NCBI GenBank assembly: GCA_016432585.1
Contig: CP066696.1
Location: 248,001 to 312,000, forward strand
Source of the DNA: Candidatus Saccharibacteria bacterium
GTDB lineage: Bacteria > Patescibacteriota > Saccharimonadia > Saccharimonadales > Saccharimonadaceae
Length of the DNA: 64,000 nucleotides
Direction: 5' to 3'
The notes under the pieces are model-generated. The model saw nothing but the letters and a program-made list of their open reading frames with translations, had not been told where the DNA came from and made no database searches. A program made the position numbers and the translations under genes. Shown one piece after another: positions 25,964-36,043 of the stretch (position 1 is its first letter; every line of letters begins with the position of its first letter).

Positions 25964-28777
25964 ATGCCAGAGGTTATTCGCGTTACAGGTGCCCGCGAGC
26001 ACAACTTAAAAAATATCAGTGTGGAGATTCCACGAGATAAGCTGGTGGTTATCACTGGTCTTTCTGGTTCGGGAAAATCGAGCCTTGCTTTTGATACCAT
26101 TTATGCGGAAGGTCAGCGCCGCTACGTTGAGAGTCTCTCAAGTTATGCACGCCAGTTCCTTGGAATTATGGACAAGCCAGATGTCGAATCGATCGAAGGC
26201 TTGAGCCCGGCTATCTCTATCGACCAAAAATCAACGAGCCGCAACCCGCGTTCGACCGTGGCGACAGTAACCGAAATCTACGACTATTTGCGTCTGCTTT
26301 TTGCGCGCATCGGTGTTCCGCACTGTCCTGTTTGTGGCAAAGAAGTTTCTCGCCGCACGCCTCAGGCGATTATCGATGAAGTAATGAAGATCGAAGATGG
26401 CGCTCGCCTGATGATTTTGGCACCGATCATTAAAGATAAAAAGGGTGAGTTTGCACACGTGCCAGAGCAGTATCGCCGTCTTGGTTTTGCGAGGGCTCGA
26501 GTTGACGGTGTTATATACTCGCTCGATGAATTCCCAGATCTGCAAAAAAGCTACAAGCACAATATCGAAATCGTCGTCGATCGTATCGCAATGAGTAAAG
26601 AAATCCTAGGGCGTGTGACGCAATCTATTGAGCAGGCGCTTGAGCTTGCCGATGGAGTGGTAGAGCTTTTGAACGCCGATAGTGACAGCATTACGGTATT
26701 TAGCCAGCGCTATGCTTGTGTCGATCACCCAAACGAGGATATTCCCGAGCTAGAGCCACGCCTCTTTAGCTTTAACGCGCCGCAAGGAGCATGCCCGGTG
26801 TGTACCGGACTCGGCAGCCGTCTTGAGGTTGATCCAGAGCTTGTGTTTAATCCTAATCTGACACTTGCCGAAGGTGCAATTCGCCCGTACAACCGTGTAA
26901 ACAGCGACGCGTGGTACATGAAACGCCTTGCAAAAGTTGCCGAAGAACATGGGTTTAGTCTTAGCGTTCCTGTTGGCCAGCTTAAAAAAGATGATCTCGA
27001 CAAGATCTTATATGGAACTGGCGATCAAAAATATACTGTATCACTTGGCAATGGCCGCCACTACGATGCCACGTACGAAGGCGTTATTCCAAATCTAGAA
27101 CGTCGCCATAAAGAGACCGACAGTGAATTTATGCGCAAGGATATTGAACGGTTCATGCGCGAACGTCAATGTCATACCTGTAAAGGAGCCCGCCTTAAGC
27201 CTGTGGTGCTTGCGGTAACCGTCCACGATCTGAATATTATGGATATCTGTAACTTGGGTGTCGATGACGCACTTGATCTTTTCCGTAACGAGCTGAAGCT
27301 GACTGAACAAGAGCGGTTTATTGCGACGCAAATCATGAAAGAGATTACAGAACGTCTTGGGTTTATGAGTAATGTTGGGCTTAATTATCTTGAACTTGGC
27401 CGTGCTGCTAATACACTTTCGGGCGGTGAAGCGCAGCGTATTCGCCTAGCGACGCAAATTGGATCGGGCCTTCAGGGTGTATTGTATGTCCTTGATGAGC
27501 CTTCGATTGGTCTACATCAACGTGATAACGACCGTTTAATTGGTACGCTGAAACGACTTCGTGATCTTGGTAATACGGTACTTGTTGTTGAGCACGATGA
27601 AGATACAATTCGCCAAGCCGACTACTTGTTAGATATTGGCCCGGGCGCTGGTGTAGCGGGTGGAAACGTTGTTGCAGCGGGAACGCCTGCCGAGGTTGCG
27701 GCGCAAAAAGACAGCATTACCGGTAGGTATCTTGCAGGAACTGAAAAGATTGATGTGCCTAAAAAACGCCGAACAATTATGGCCGATCGTCAGCTTGTGA
27801 TTCGTGGCGCTCGCGAAAATAATCTCAAGAATATTGACGTGGCATTTCCGCTGGGGGTTATGACTGTAGTAAGTGGCGTTAGTGGCAGCGGCAAATCAAC
27901 CCTCGTGAATGATATCTTGGCAAAAGAACTTTCGGCACGGCTTCACCGCGCGCAGACTGTTCCTGGGGCGCACGAGAATATCGAAGGAATCAAACACCTC
28001 GACAAGGCGATTGTTATTGATCAGTCGGCAATCGGCCGCACGCCTCGTTCTAACCCTGCAACATATACGGGTGTATTTACGCCTATTCGTGAGTTGTTTG
28101 CGGGTACGCCCGAGGCTAATATTCGCGGCTACAAAGCCGGGCGATTCAGCTTTAACGTAAAGGGCGGTCGCTGTGAAAACTGTCAGGGTGATGGCGTTAT
28201 TAAGATCGAAATGCATTTTTTGCCAGACGTGTATGTTACATGTGACGTTTGTAACGGTAAGCGTTACAACCGCGAAGCGCTCGAAATTAAATACAAAGAT
28301 GCAACAATTAGCGATGTTTTAGAAATGACTGTCGAGCAAGCCGCGAAGTTTTTCGAGAATATTCCGGGCATTGCACGAAAATTAGACACGCTTGTAGAAG
28401 TTGGTCTTGGGTATATTCGCCTTGGCCAGCCAGCAACGACGTTTAGCGGTGGTGAAGCGCAGCGTATTAAACTAGCAACCGAGCTTTCGCGCCGTGCGAC
28501 CGGTAAAACTTTGTATATTCTCGACGAGCCGACAACTGGTCTTCATAGCGCCGATGTGAAGCGCCTTATTGTGATTTTGCAAAAACTGATTGAAGGCGGC
28601 AACAGCATGGTGATTATCGAACACAATCTCGACGTCGTTAAGTCGGCTGATCATGTTATCGACATGGGCCCTGAAGGCGGTGTTGGTGGTGGTGTGGTGG
28701 TTGCTAGCGGTACGCCAGAAGAAATCACTAAGGTTGCCGCTTCGTTTACGGGCAAATATCTTAAAGATCTTCTGTAG
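25964..28777 (+). CDS. uvrA: Excinuclease ABC subunit A
   Basis: Damage-recognition ATPase of nucleotide excision repair. Both ABC halves are complete: Walker [10 protein letters not shown] (about 33) and GVSGSGKST (about 640), signatures [20 protein letters not shown] (about 485) and [18 protein letters not shown] (about 828). Zinc modules are kept: [23 protein letters not shown], and the C-terminal [17 protein letters not shown]. At 937 residues it is normal. TATAAT (25950-25955) lies 8 bases before the ATG. Its 3' end overlaps the minus-strand PAP2 gene by 17 bases. uvrC is at 38594 and uvrD/pcrA at 903; uvrB is not in the window. Confidence 0.97.
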   Translation: MPEVIRVTGAREHNLKNISVEIPRDKLVVITGLSGSGKSSLAFDTIYAEGQRRYVESLSSYARQFLGIMDKPDVESIEGLSPAISIDQKSTSRNPRSTVATVTEIYDYLRLLFARIGVPHCPVCGKEVSRRTPQAIIDEVMKIEDGARLMILAPIIKDKKGEFAHVPEQYRRLGFARARVDGVIYSLDEFPDLQKSYKHNIEIVVDRIAMSKEILGRVTQSIEQALELADGVVELLNADSDSITVFSQRYACVDHPNEDIPELEPRLFSFNAPQGACPVCTGLGSRLEVDPELVFNPNLTLAEGAIRPYNRVNSDAWYMKRLAKVAEEHGFSLSVPVGQLKKDDLDKILYGTGDQKYTVSLGNGRHYDATYEGVIPNLERRHKETDSEFMRKDIERFMRERQCHTCKGARLKPVVLAVTVHDLNIMDICNLGVDDALDLFRNELKLTEQERFIATQIMKEITERLGFMSNVGLNYLELGRAANTLSGGEAQRIRLATQIGSGLQGVLYVLDEPSIGLHQRDNDRLIGTLKRLRDLGNTVLVVEHDEDTIRQADYLLDIGPGAGVAGGNVVAAGTPAEVAAQKDSITGRYLAGTEKIDVPKKRRTIMADRQLVIRGARENNLKNIDVAFPLGVMTVVSGVSGSGKSTLVNDILAKELSARLHRAQTVPGAHENIEGIKHLDKAIVIDQSAIGRTPRSNPATYTGVFTPIRELFAGTPEANIRGYKAGRFSFNVKGGRCENCQGDGVIKIEMHFLPDVYVTCDVCNGKRYNREALEIKYKDATISDVLEMTVEQAAKFFENIPGIARKLDTLVEVGLGYIRLGQPATTFSGGEAQRIKLATELSRRATGKTLYILDEPTTGLHSADVKRLIVILQKLIEGGNSMVIIEHNLDVVKSADHVIDMGPEGGVGGGVVVASGTPEEITKVAASFTGKYLKDLL

Positions 28778-29453
28778 TCTGCGGACGGAATCGCCTGGTC
28801 TGAAGGCGGTCGGCGGCCATAATAATGGCGAGCACGACAAGTGCAAGACATATCGATGCCGTAACGTCGGTTAGCCAGTGATAGCCTAGGTAAAGACGGC
28901 TAGCAGCAATAAGAATTGTACAAATGATTGCTCCGGCGAGCCATGAGTAGAATGTTTTCACCGTGGCGCGTCGTGAATATAGAAAATAACCAATGATAAG
29001 CGCAAGAACAGCGACGCCATAGGTGTGATTTGAGGGAAAGGCAAAGCCCGTCTCCAGCGGCAATATCATGTCGGCTTCGGGTGGTCGCGATCGTTCAATG
29101 ATTGTTTTTATAAGTGTCGAAACAACAAAGGCAATCGCTAGCGAAAGTGAAACGAGTGCTGGTCGCCAATATTCTTTTTTGTGCCACGCCCAAACGACAG
29201 ACCCCAGCGCAGTAACTCCGAGCAGCAGGTAGGGGTCGAATAAGAAGGTGACGAATTCCATAAACTGAGTCATGCCGGCTGTTCGATTGGCGACGAACCA
29301 ATCGTGGACAATCACGTCCCATGACGCCAGGCCTGTGTTACTGCGCACTCCTGCGTAAATAATCGCAATCAGGGTAAGGCCCGTGATAAAAAATGCAAGA
29401 GCCACAAGCAAATTACGTGGTGTTGAACTACGATACGACTGCGGATTGAACAT
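28761..29453 (-). CDS. PAP2-family membrane phosphatase
   Basis: Integral membrane phosphatase of the PAP2 superfamily, possibly acting on undecaprenyl pyrophosphate or phosphatidate. The three motifs are present in order: KTIIERSRPP (KX6RP), PSNHTYG (PSGH-type, with Asn for Gly), and SRLYLGYHWLTD (SRX5HX3D). Six helices are predicted across 230 residues. It lies 24 bases downstream of the DedA gene on the same strand, so the two likely form an operon, consistent with lipid-carrier handling at the membrane. Confidence 0.85.
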   Translation of the reverse strand: MFNPQSYRSSTPRNLLVALAFFITGLTLIAIIYAGVRSNTGLASWDVIVHDWFVANRTAGMTQFMEFVTFLFDPYLLLGVTALGSVVWAWHKKEYWRPALVSLSLAIAFVVSTLIKTIIERSRPPEADMILPLETGFAFPSNHTYGVAVLALIIGYFLYSRRATVKTFYSWLAGAIICTILIAASRLYLGYHWLTDVTASICLALVVLAIIMAADRLQTRRFRPQTTEDL

Positions 29454-29477
29454 CTGTTACTGCGGCCTTTCTTACTT

Positions 29478-30161
29478 TTACTTTCTCCTAAGAAGAATCT
29501 TGATTTGTTTTTTTGTACCGTTCCATATCGAATAGCGACGGTCTTTATCTTTAAGAATATGAATAGCTGGGGGAAGTACCGATGAGATAAGAATGACGAG
29601 AATAATCGGTAGAAGAACGGTATCAATCTCGATTCCCATGCTGTGAAGTACTTCACCGATATAGAAGCCGGCGTAGGTAATGCCTACCGCCCACAAAAGC
29701 GCGCCGATAACGTTGAAAGTAAGAAAGCTTTTGTATTTCATTTGTCCAACGCCTGCGACAATCGGTGCGAAGGTGCGAACCACAGGAATAAAGCGTGCAA
29801 TAACAATAGTTATACTGCCATGCTTTTCGTAGAATTCTTTTGCCTTTTCGATGTTTTCTTGTCGGAAGAGAAGGGAATTAGGCCGTTTGAATATCTTTGG
29901 CCCGATACGACGCCCAAATAAATAACCAACGCCGTCGCCAATAACTGCGGCGAGGAACATAATGACAACAAAAAAATGAATATCAAAGTCGAGCTTGCCC
30001 GCACTCATAAGGAAGCCGGCGCTAAAAAGAAGACTGTCTCCTGGTAAGAAAAAGCCAATCAACAGCCCGCTCTCGGCAAAAATAATAAGTGCAATAACAA
30101 GTGTCACTATCCACGGCCCGGTGGTCATGGCAAATTCTGTAAGGTCAAATCCAGGTATCAT
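29478..30161 (-). CDS. DedA-family membrane protein
   Basis: DedA/SNARE-associated (VTT) family; some members flip undecaprenyl phosphate or phosphatidylethanolamine across the membrane. Motifs: IFAESGLLIGFFLPGDSLLF (reentrant-loop E/G/P residues), GDGVGYLFGRRIG, and FIPVVRTFAPIVAGVGQMKY with the family R..RTF/P. At 227 residues with 5-6 helices it is typical. AGGTGGAG precedes the ATG. Pairing with PAP2 downstream suggests a shared role in polyprenyl-phosphate recycling (inference). Confidence 0.88.
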   Translation of the reverse strand: MIPGFDLTEFAMTTGPWIVTLVIALIIFAESGLLIGFFLPGDSLLFSAGFLMSAGKLDFDIHFFVVIMFLAAVIGDGVGYLFGRRIGPKIFKRPNSLLFRQENIEKAKEFYEKHGSITIVIARFIPVVRTFAPIVAGVGQMKYKSFLTFNVIGALLWAVGITYAGFYIGEVLHSMGIEIDTVLLPIILVILISSVLPPAIHILKDKDRRYSIWNGTKKQIKILLRRK

Positions 30162-30226
30162 AACTCCACCTATTTTAGCATGAGAGCCGAAAATGGTATA
30201 ATGGTAAAAGACCGATTAGGAGGACT

Positions 30227-30898
30227 ATGAACGAAATTTCACTGAAATTAACCGAACGTACAGTAGTAGGAAAAAAGATGGATGCGCTACGGCGCGAAGG
30301 AATGATTCCAAGCGTTGTTTATGGCGGCAAGGCCGAGCCGATTGCAACACAATCTCCAATGGTTGAGACAACGAAAGTTGCAAAGCAAGCAGGCAAGCAC
30401 TCGCCCGTCCACCTTATGATTGGCGATAAAAAGAAGCTCGCGATTATTAAGAGTATCGATATTGATCCTGTAAAGCACATGGTTCGCCACGTAGCGTTTC
30501 ACACGATCAAACAGAACGAAACAATTACTACCGAGGTGCCAATTGTACTAACTGGTCTTGGTGAGAGTGCCGCAGAGCGCGCCGGCTTGGTGGTGCTTCA
30601 GGCAATTGAAAAGATTGAAGTTAAGGCAATTCCAGCCAAACTACCTGAATCACTAGAAATGTCGATTCTTGAACTGACAACCGACGAAGACAAGTTGACA
30701 CTTGCGGATGTTAAACTTCCAGAAGGTGTTGAATTTGCTTCGAACGACCAAGATATGGATTTGGTTGTTGCAAATGTTTACGAGCCAAGCGCACTTCAGG
30801 CGGCAAACGACGCGGCTGGTGGTGATGCTGAAGATGAGTCTGAGGTTGAGTCTGAGAATGGTGAGTCAACGGAAGAAAAAGAAGAGCCAGCAAAATAG
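30227..30898 (+). CDS. rplY: 50S ribosomal protein L25/CTC
   Basis: 5S rRNA-binding ribosomal protein of the longer CTC type. The N-terminal L25 domain runs to about 95 (KKMDALRREGMIPSVVYGGK) and the beta-rich TL5-like C-domain to about 185 (ELTTDEDKLTLADVKLPEGV), followed by a very acidic tail of about 35 residues ending in EEKEEPAK. TATAAT (30197-30202) and a separate AGGAGG (30218-30223) precede the ATG, so it has a normal short leader. It ends in a strong terminator. Confidence 0.95.
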   Translation: MNEISLKLTERTVVGKKMDALRREGMIPSVVYGGKAEPIATQSPMVETTKVAKQAGKHSPVHLMIGDKKKLAIIKSIDIDPVKHMVRHVAFHTIKQNETITTEVPIVLTGLGESAAERAGLVVLQAIEKIEVKAIPAKLPESLEMSILELTTDEDKLTLADVKLPEGVEFASNDQDMDLVVANVYEPSALQAANDAAGGDAEDESEVESENGESTEEKEEPAK

Positions 30899-30915
30899 AA
30901 TAAGCTCTGGAATTT

Positions 30916-30951
30916 AAAAAACGCCCTTGCTTTTGCTAGCGAGGGCGTTTT
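30916..30951 (+). terminator. Terminator of rplY
   Basis: AAAACGCCCTTGC (from 30918) pairs with GCGAGGGCGTTTT, with one G-T pair. The T-run overlaps the -35 box of the next gene. Confidence 0.9.
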
Positions 30952-30978
30952 GCATAAAAGCTTATTGTATGCTATAAT
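30950..30978 (+). promoter_or_regulatory. Promoter of the 31034 gene
   Basis: TTGCAT (30950-30955), 17-base spacer, TATAAT (30973-30978). The predicted leader is about 50 bases and includes GAAGGAG before the start. Confidence 0.75.
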
Positions 30979-31033
30979 ATAAAAATGGCCAAGAGACGAG
31001 GATACTCTCGACTCTCTATCCGAAGGAGAAGCC

Positions 31034-31288
31034 ATGACTCAAGAGATCGAATTCGTCGTGCTGAGCACCGTCGCCATCGTCGTAAGCTGCCCGGGTGCCA
31101 CCCACTACAAGGTGGGCGAGGCCATGGAGCGCAGCGGACTGCTGATGCCGAACGGCTTCACGACGGCGAGCACGCTGCCGAACACGGCTGTCATGATGCC
31201 CGCTGCGGGCGTCAACCAGGCCACGGTGATGACTCGGCTCCTGAAGGAGATCGAGAGTCTCGTCGCCAGCGGCGAGGTTCGCATCTGA
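31034..31288 (+). CDS. Small GC-rich unknown protein (84 aa)
   Basis: Not recognised. GAAGGAG ends 5 bases before the ATG. The protein begins MTQEIEFVVLSTVAIVV, then SCPGATHYKVGEAMERSGLL and NGFTTASTLPNTAVMMPAAG, ending with a helical EIESLVASGEVRI. It looks like a small alpha/beta domain, and the single Cys next to Pro-Gly is notable. No TTA, TTG or CTT Leu codon is used, unlike rplY before it and the ABC genes after it. It has its own promoter (30950-30978) and a bistable hairpin after the stop, so it is a stand-alone unit. Confidence 0.7.
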   Translation: MTQEIEFVVLSTVAIVVSCPGATHYKVGEAMERSGLLMPNGFTTASTLPNTAVMMPAAGVNQATVMTRLLKEIESLVASGEVRI

Positions 31289-31298
31289 TCTGTCCTGT

Positions 31299-31368
31299 CC
31301 GCCCGAAAAGAGCCCATAAGATATAAAATTATATCTTATCGCTGGCCTTTTCGGGCGGGCTCTTTTCG
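31299..31368. terminator. Bistable bidirectional terminator hairpin
   Basis: Two 12-bp perfect stems compete: CCGCCCGAAAAG (31299-31310) with CTTTTCGGGCGG (31347-31358), or CGAAAAGAGCCC (31304-31315) with GGGCTCTTTTCG (31357-31368). Inside, ATAAGATATAA (31316-31326) pairs with TTATATCTTAT (31329-31339). It lies between convergent genes. Confidence 0.8.
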
Positions 31369-31371
31369 TCT

Positions 31372-33153
31372 CTATTCCTCGATAAACCCGCCGGATTGGT
31401 GAGCCCAAAGCTTGGCGTAGATACCCTTTTGTTTTATAAGTGCCGAGTGAGTACCTTCTTCGGCAATCTGGCCTTTATCGAGCACGATAATACGGTCGAG
31501 GTCGGCGATAGTGCTAAGACGGTGTGCGACAACGATTGATGTACGGTTTTTCATAAGTTTTGCGAGTGCGTCCTGAATGAGTTTTTCGCTTTCGCTATCG
31601 AGCGCAGAGGTTGCTTCGTCGAGAATAAGAATCGGCGCGTCTTTTAGGATTGCCCGGGCGAGCGCGATTCGCTGGCGTTGCCCACCCGAAAGTTTAACCC
31701 CACGTTCACCAACGACCGTATCGAGTCCGCTTGGAAGATCTTTTATAAACTCGTAGGCGTTGGCGCGCTTAACCGCCGAGAATATTGCTTCGTCGGTAGC
31801 CTCTGGGTGGGCGTAGGCGATATTTTCGCGTAGTGTACGGTGAAACAAAAAAGGTTCCTGGGGCACGTAAGCAATCGAAGCTCGCAGGCTTTTTTGCGTT
31901 ACCTCCGAAATATTCTGGCCATCAATAAGAATCGCGCCATCTGAAACATCGGCAGAGCGAAGTAAGAGTTTCGTAAGTGTGGTTTTACCGCCGCCACTTG
32001 AGCCCGCAAGACCAATACGTTCACCTGGTTTAATTGAAATTGAGATATTCTGAATAACTTTTGTCTTCTTGTTATCGGCATAGCCAAAGCTGATGTTTTG
32101 CAGTTCGACACCGCCCTTTTTTACGACAAGATCAGCGGCATTTGGCGAATCCTTTATCTCGGGCTGTTCATCGAGAATATCCGTAATGTTTGATGCATCG
32201 AGAAATAGCTGCTCCATCCCACGAATAATTGGGGTAATTTCAAATAGTGAACTTGTGAGACGACCTAGATAGGTGACGGCAAACACAAGCGCGGCAATCG
32301 TGACATTACCTGTGGTAAACAGCCAAATACACACACCCATTGTAATAAGCTGAAATGCAAAAAGGGTCATCTGTCGGGTAATTGATTCGCGCTGGAAGAT
32401 ATCGATTTCTTTGTGTACGACATGTTCAATTTTTGTGCGGTCACGAATAACGCGCTCGACTTCGCTATTGCCCATCGCAAAATAACGAACGATCTGAAGA
32501 TTACCTAAGATATCAGCCACGGTGCCATTTAACTGCGAAACCAAACGTTTACGCTTGTGGCGTAATGTTCGGCGCGACGATACGGCAACCATACTGCGCC
32601 ATACTAGAAAGAATGTTCCAAGACTAAGTGGAATAAGGAGTATCGGCGACATGATACCGATAATAATGAGGCTTGCGATAAAGTTGATAGTGATACCGCT
32701 GGCCTGCAGGAAAAGAATGTCAAGGAAAGTGCCGATTGAGCCGCTAAACGTACTGACGTCGCCCGCCAGTGACCCAACCTTACGGTTGGCAAAAAACTGA
32801 TCGCTGTGAAGCATCAGGTTTTCGGTTGCTCTCCGCAGTAGTGACGTTTTCATCTTTTCTTCGTGGAGGAAAAGTTTTAAAAAGCCGAGTTGCGCGGTAA
32901 TAAGCGCAAGAATCGACACGACCGTCGCGATGCCCAAAAGAAGCGCTGGATATTGCCAGTTGCTTGGGTGGGTAATCAGCGACTGGATAATCAAGCTAAA
33001 TATAAACGGCAGAATAACAAGGTACAAAAGGCGGTTGATCGGTATCATTACCGAATACATCGCCAGTGATTTTTTGTCCTTGAGGATTTCTTGCTTATAA
33101 ATAGCGAGCGTTTTTTTGATTGTTTGTTTGCTGGCTAGGTTACGCTCGGTCAT
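31372..33153 (-). CDS. ABC exporter subunit, permease-ATPase fusion (second of pair)
   Basis: ABC exporter half with about six N-terminal helices (residues 35-320) and a complete nucleotide-binding domain: Walker A GLAGSSGGGKTTL, signature LSGGQRQRIALARAILKDAP, Walker B ILILDEATSALD and switch His in IVVAHRLSTI. The start MTERNLASKQT at 33153 is two bases after the stop of the upstream subunit; in-frame codons further upstream overlap that gene. At 593 residues it is normal. With its upstream partner it probably forms a heterodimeric exporter (LmrCD/MsbA-like). Substrate unknown. Confidence 0.9.
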   Translation of the reverse strand: MTERNLASKQTIKKTLAIYKQEILKDKKSLAMYSVMIPINRLLYLVILPFIFSLIIQSLITHPSNWQYPALLLGIATVVSILALITAQLGFLKLFLHEEKMKTSLLRRATENLMLHSDQFFANRKVGSLAGDVSTFSGSIGTFLDILFLQASGITINFIASLIIIGIMSPILLIPLSLGTFFLVWRSMVAVSSRRTLRHKRKRLVSQLNGTVADILGNLQIVRYFAMGNSEVERVIRDRTKIEHVVHKEIDIFQRESITRQMTLFAFQLITMGVCIWLFTTGNVTIAALVFAVTYLGRLTSSLFEITPIIRGMEQLFLDASNITDILDEQPEIKDSPNAADLVVKKGGVELQNISFGYADNKKTKVIQNISISIKPGERIGLAGSSGGGKTTLTKLLLRSADVSDGAILIDGQNISEVTQKSLRASIAYVPQEPFLFHRTLRENIAYAHPEATDEAIFSAVKRANAYEFIKDLPSGLDTVVGERGVKLSGGQRQRIALARAILKDAPILILDEATSALDSESEKLIQDALAKLMKNRTSIVVAHRLSTIADLDRIIVLDKGQIAEEGTHSALIKQKGIYAKLWAHQSGGFIEE

Positions 33154-33155
33154 GA

Positions 33156-34916
33156 TTATTCCTCGGTGTCTTCTTCTATAAAGCCGCCAGATTGGTGCGA
33201 CCACAGCTTCGAGTATGTTCCTTTTTGTTCAAGCAGGCGTGTGTGCGAGCCTTGCTCACTGATCGTTCCGTTTTCAAGTACGACAATGCGATCGAGCTTT
33301 GCAATAGTTGAAAGCCGGTGTGCAATAACAATGCTCGTGCGGCCTTTCATGAGTTTTTCGAGGGCATCTTGAATTAACTTTTCGCTTTCACTATCGAGCG
33401 CAGAGGTTGCTTCGTCGAGGAGAAGGATAGGCGCGTCTTTTAAGATGGCGCGGGCAATAGCAATACGCTGGCGCTGGCCACCCGAAAGCTTCACGCCTCG
33501 CTCGCCAACCATTGTATCAAGGCCTTCGGGCAGCTTTTCGATAAACTCGATAGCATTGGCTTGACGTGCAGCCTCTAGAATATCCTCGTCGGTAACATTC
33601 TTTTTACCATAGGCGATGTTATCGCGCAGGCTACGGTGAAAGAGCATAGGCTCTTGCGGAACGTAGGCAATACTTCGGCGGAGCGATTCCTGGGTAACTT
33701 CGGCAATGTTTTGGTCGTCGATAAGAATCGCGCCACTCTCGATATCTGAAAAACGCAAAAGAAGCCGCGATAATGTGGTTTTGCCAGAACCAGAATGCCC
33801 AACAAGTCCGATTCGCTCGCCTGGTTTGACGCGAAGAGAGAACTTATCAAAGAGGTTCTCGTTGCTGCCGTCGTGCGCAAAGGTAACGTCTTTAAAGTCG
33901 ATCGCACCTCTACTGACCGAAATTGGCGTATCGGTTTTATTAACGACAGTTGGCTCGAGCTGTAGAATCTCGGTCATGTCATGCGCATCACCCATAATAC
34001 GGTTGTAGTTGCGCATAATACTGTTCATCTCCCATAGCTGGCGTCCCACGGTAAACGTATAAGTAATACTTAGGTATACCGTCCCAATCGAGATGATATT
34101 GTGTTCGGAAGCCCAAATAGCACCAACTAGTGCAACAACGTTGAGAACGCTAATAAGAAGTGAATAGCCGCTGCTGACCGCCAAAAAACCGCGCATTGTT
34201 GAGAGACTCTTTGAGCGCCAATCAGATGCTTTTTCAGTAAGTGTATCGAGCTCTATTTGTTCGGTGCCATGTGATTTTATAGTAACGACATTCGTAACGG
34301 CATCTGCAACGTATGCATTTGTTGCCGTGCTTGCTTGCGCCTCTTCTTTGTTTCGCACTGCGAGAAACTTTGAACCCCAAAAAACGGTGATTGCAAAGAC
34401 GATAGAAAGAACGAAAAGAAAAACTGCGTACTGCCAAAAAACGAAACTCAAAATAACCGTGGCAGCTACAACGCTTGCGAGCGATGGCATGATTTGAAAA
34501 ATGATTGTATCCCAAAAACGTTCAAACGCGCCAATCATTTTGGTCGTTTGTGATACAAGGGCGCCACCAAAACGGTTTGAATGAAAGGTGAGGCTCTGTT
34601 CGGTTAGGCTAGAGAAAATCCGGCGGTAAAGATCACGCTGTGCTGCCGTTTCCATGGTCCAGGCAAAGTATAGGTTAAGACGCCAGCCGATAATTTGGCC
34701 ATAGATTTGGGTTGCCGTGTACGCAATGATAAGCGGCATGGCGGCGTTTAGTGATACCGACCCAGTTTGGAGCTGATTGAGCAGTTCCGAGATAATATAA
34801 GGTCCAAAAAATGAACCAATGACCGTGGTTGCGGCAGAACCAACAAGAGTTAGTAGTGTACGAGCGGGGTATTTCATTGCCGTATGCCACAGCAATGAGA
34901 TGATTTGTTTTTGCAT
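33156..34916 (-). CDS. ABC exporter subunit, permease-ATPase fusion (first of pair)
   Basis: Paralogue of the downstream subunit, with six-helix permease and nucleotide-binding domain: Walker A GLVGHSGSGKTTL, signature LSGGQRQRIAIARAILKDAP, Walker B ILLLDEATSALD, and IVIAHRLSTI. Both subunits keep the catalytic Glu after Walker B, so neither site looks degenerate. The C-terminal ending (SKLWSHQSGGFIEE) is shared with the partner (AKLWAHQSGGFIEE), showing a tandem duplication. AAGGAAAA precedes the start. A GTTCGG-CCGT-CCGAAC palindrome lies upstream at 34961-34976. Confidence 0.9.
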   Translation of the reverse strand: MQKQIISLLWHTAMKYPARTLLTLVGSAATTVIGSFFGPYIISELLNQLQTGSVSLNAAMPLIIAYTATQIYGQIIGWRLNLYFAWTMETAAQRDLYRRIFSSLTEQSLTFHSNRFGGALVSQTTKMIGAFERFWDTIIFQIMPSLASVVAATVILSFVFWQYAVFLFVLSIVFAITVFWGSKFLAVRNKEEAQASTATNAYVADAVTNVVTIKSHGTEQIELDTLTEKASDWRSKSLSTMRGFLAVSSGYSLLISVLNVVALVGAIWASEHNIISIGTVYLSITYTFTVGRQLWEMNSIMRNYNRIMGDAHDMTEILQLEPTVVNKTDTPISVSRGAIDFKDVTFAHDGSNENLFDKFSLRVKPGERIGLVGHSGSGKTTLSRLLLRFSDIESGAILIDDQNIAEVTQESLRRSIAYVPQEPMLFHRSLRDNIAYGKKNVTDEDILEAARQANAIEFIEKLPEGLDTMVGERGVKLSGGQRQRIAIARAILKDAPILLLDEATSALDSESEKLIQDALEKLMKGRTSIVIAHRLSTIAKLDRIVVLENGTISEQGSHTRLLEQKGTYSKLWSHQSGGFIEEDTEE

Positions 34917-34960
34917 AAGTTTTCCTTAGCATGTGAAATTTAATGTTTGTATCGCTAGTG

Positions 34961-34976
34961 GTTCGGCCGTCCGAAC
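34961..34976. promoter_or_regulatory. Palindrome upstream of the ABC exporter operon
   Basis: GTTCGG (34961-34966) and CCGAAC (34971-34976) flank CCGT, 45 bases before the exporter start on the minus strand. It could be an operator; no T-run supports a terminator. Confidence 0.35.
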
Positions 34977-35087
34977 GTGAACGAATAGAGGATCAGCGAT
35001 TGATCATAGTGCTACCAGTATAGCAACCGACGTTACGCCGCACAAGCGTATATGCTAAAAACTCTAAAAAATGGTATAATTGCACGT

Positions 35088-35990
35088 ATGCAAAAAATCA
35101 TTCTTTACTATAAGTTTACGCCAATTAGCGACGAGGCGGCAGTAAAACTATGGCAAAAAACGTTGTGCGATAGTCTTAATCTTCGTGGGCGTATTCTTAT
35201 TTCTAAGCACGGCATTAACGGTACACTCGGCGGTGATATCGAAGACGTAAAAAAATATATTAAAGCAACAAAACAGTACGATGGCTTTAAGAACATTGTC
35301 TTTAAGTGGAGCGACGGTGGTCGTGAAGAGTTTCCTCGTATGAGCGTAAAGGTTCGCCCTGAAATTGTCGCGTTCGACGCAGCAGATGAGCTGAAAGTTG
35401 ATGAAAATGGAGTTGTTGGCGGTGGTGTTCATCTAAAACCAAAACAAGTGAACGAGCTTGTTGAAAAACGTGGTGACGAAGTAGTGTTTTTTGACGGTCG
35501 CAATGCCCATGAAGCGGCAATTGGCAAATTCAAAAATGCAGTTGTCCCAGATACGCATACCTCGCGTGATTTTATCCGCGAATTAGAAAGCGGCAAATAT
35601 GATGACCTTAAAGATAAGCCGATCGTCACGTATTGCACGGGCGGTATTCGCTGCGAAATTTTATCGAGCCTCATGAAAAACCGCGGCTTTAAAGAGGTAT
35701 ATCAGATAGATGGCGGTATCGTAAAATACGGCGAAACATTTGGCGACGATGGATTGTGGGAGGGGAGTCTACGCGTATTCGACGACCGCATGACGGTTGA
35801 TTTTAGCGACCACGCTGCAGTTATTGGCGAGTGTAGCCATTGCGGCGGCCAAACCAACAACTACGAAAACTGCGCCTGGGCAAATTGTAACGATCTAGTG
35901 TTAATCTGCCTGTTCTGCAAGCAGAACCCAGACCTTTTGTTCCACAGTGACATGTGTCGCGACAAGGCAAAAATAGGGGCAACTGCCTAA
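35088..35990 (+). CDS. trhO: tRNA uridine-34 hydroxylase TrhO (rhodanese domain)
   Basis: YceA/TrhO family enzyme that forms 5-hydroxyuridine at wobble U34. The N-terminal acylphosphatase-like domain is [17 protein letters not shown], and the rhodanese domain carries the active Cys in YCTGGIRCE (about residue 183). The C-terminal Cys-rich tail ([14 protein letters not shown]) is typical of the family. The start [10 protein letters not shown] at 35088 is used because TATAAT (35075-35080) lies 7 bases upstream; an in-frame ATG at 35052 precedes that box. It acts on the same base as MnmA (11423). Confidence 0.92.
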   Translation: MQKIILYYKFTPISDEAAVKLWQKTLCDSLNLRGRILISKHGINGTLGGDIEDVKKYIKATKQYDGFKNIVFKWSDGGREEFPRMSVKVRPEIVAFDAADELKVDENGVVGGGVHLKPKQVNELVEKRGDEVVFFDGRNAHEAAIGKFKNAVVPDTHTSRDFIRELESGKYDDLKDKPIVTYCTGGIRCEILSSLMKNRGFKEVYQIDGGIVKYGETFGDDGLWEGSLRVFDDRMTVDFSDHAAVIGECSHCGGQTNNYENCAWANCNDLVLICLFCKQNPDLLFHSDMCRDKAKIGATA

Positions 35991-36000
35991 GGTACATATA

Positions 36001-36032
36001 AAAATAGCCAAGCGATTGCCTGGCTATTTTTT
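36001..36032. terminator. Terminator between trhO and the MFS gene
   Basis: AAAATAGCCA and TGGCTATTTT flank AGCGATTGCC, followed by TT. A-tract and T-tract make it usable from both convergent genes. Confidence 0.88.
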
Positions 36033-36043
36033 ATGCTCACGGA

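Noticed and set aside
31016-31408. 130-codon minus-strand frame over the 31034 gene
   Set aside because: It crosses the terminator hairpin and the ABC gene end, and has no start signals; the plus gene has promoter, SD and terminator.
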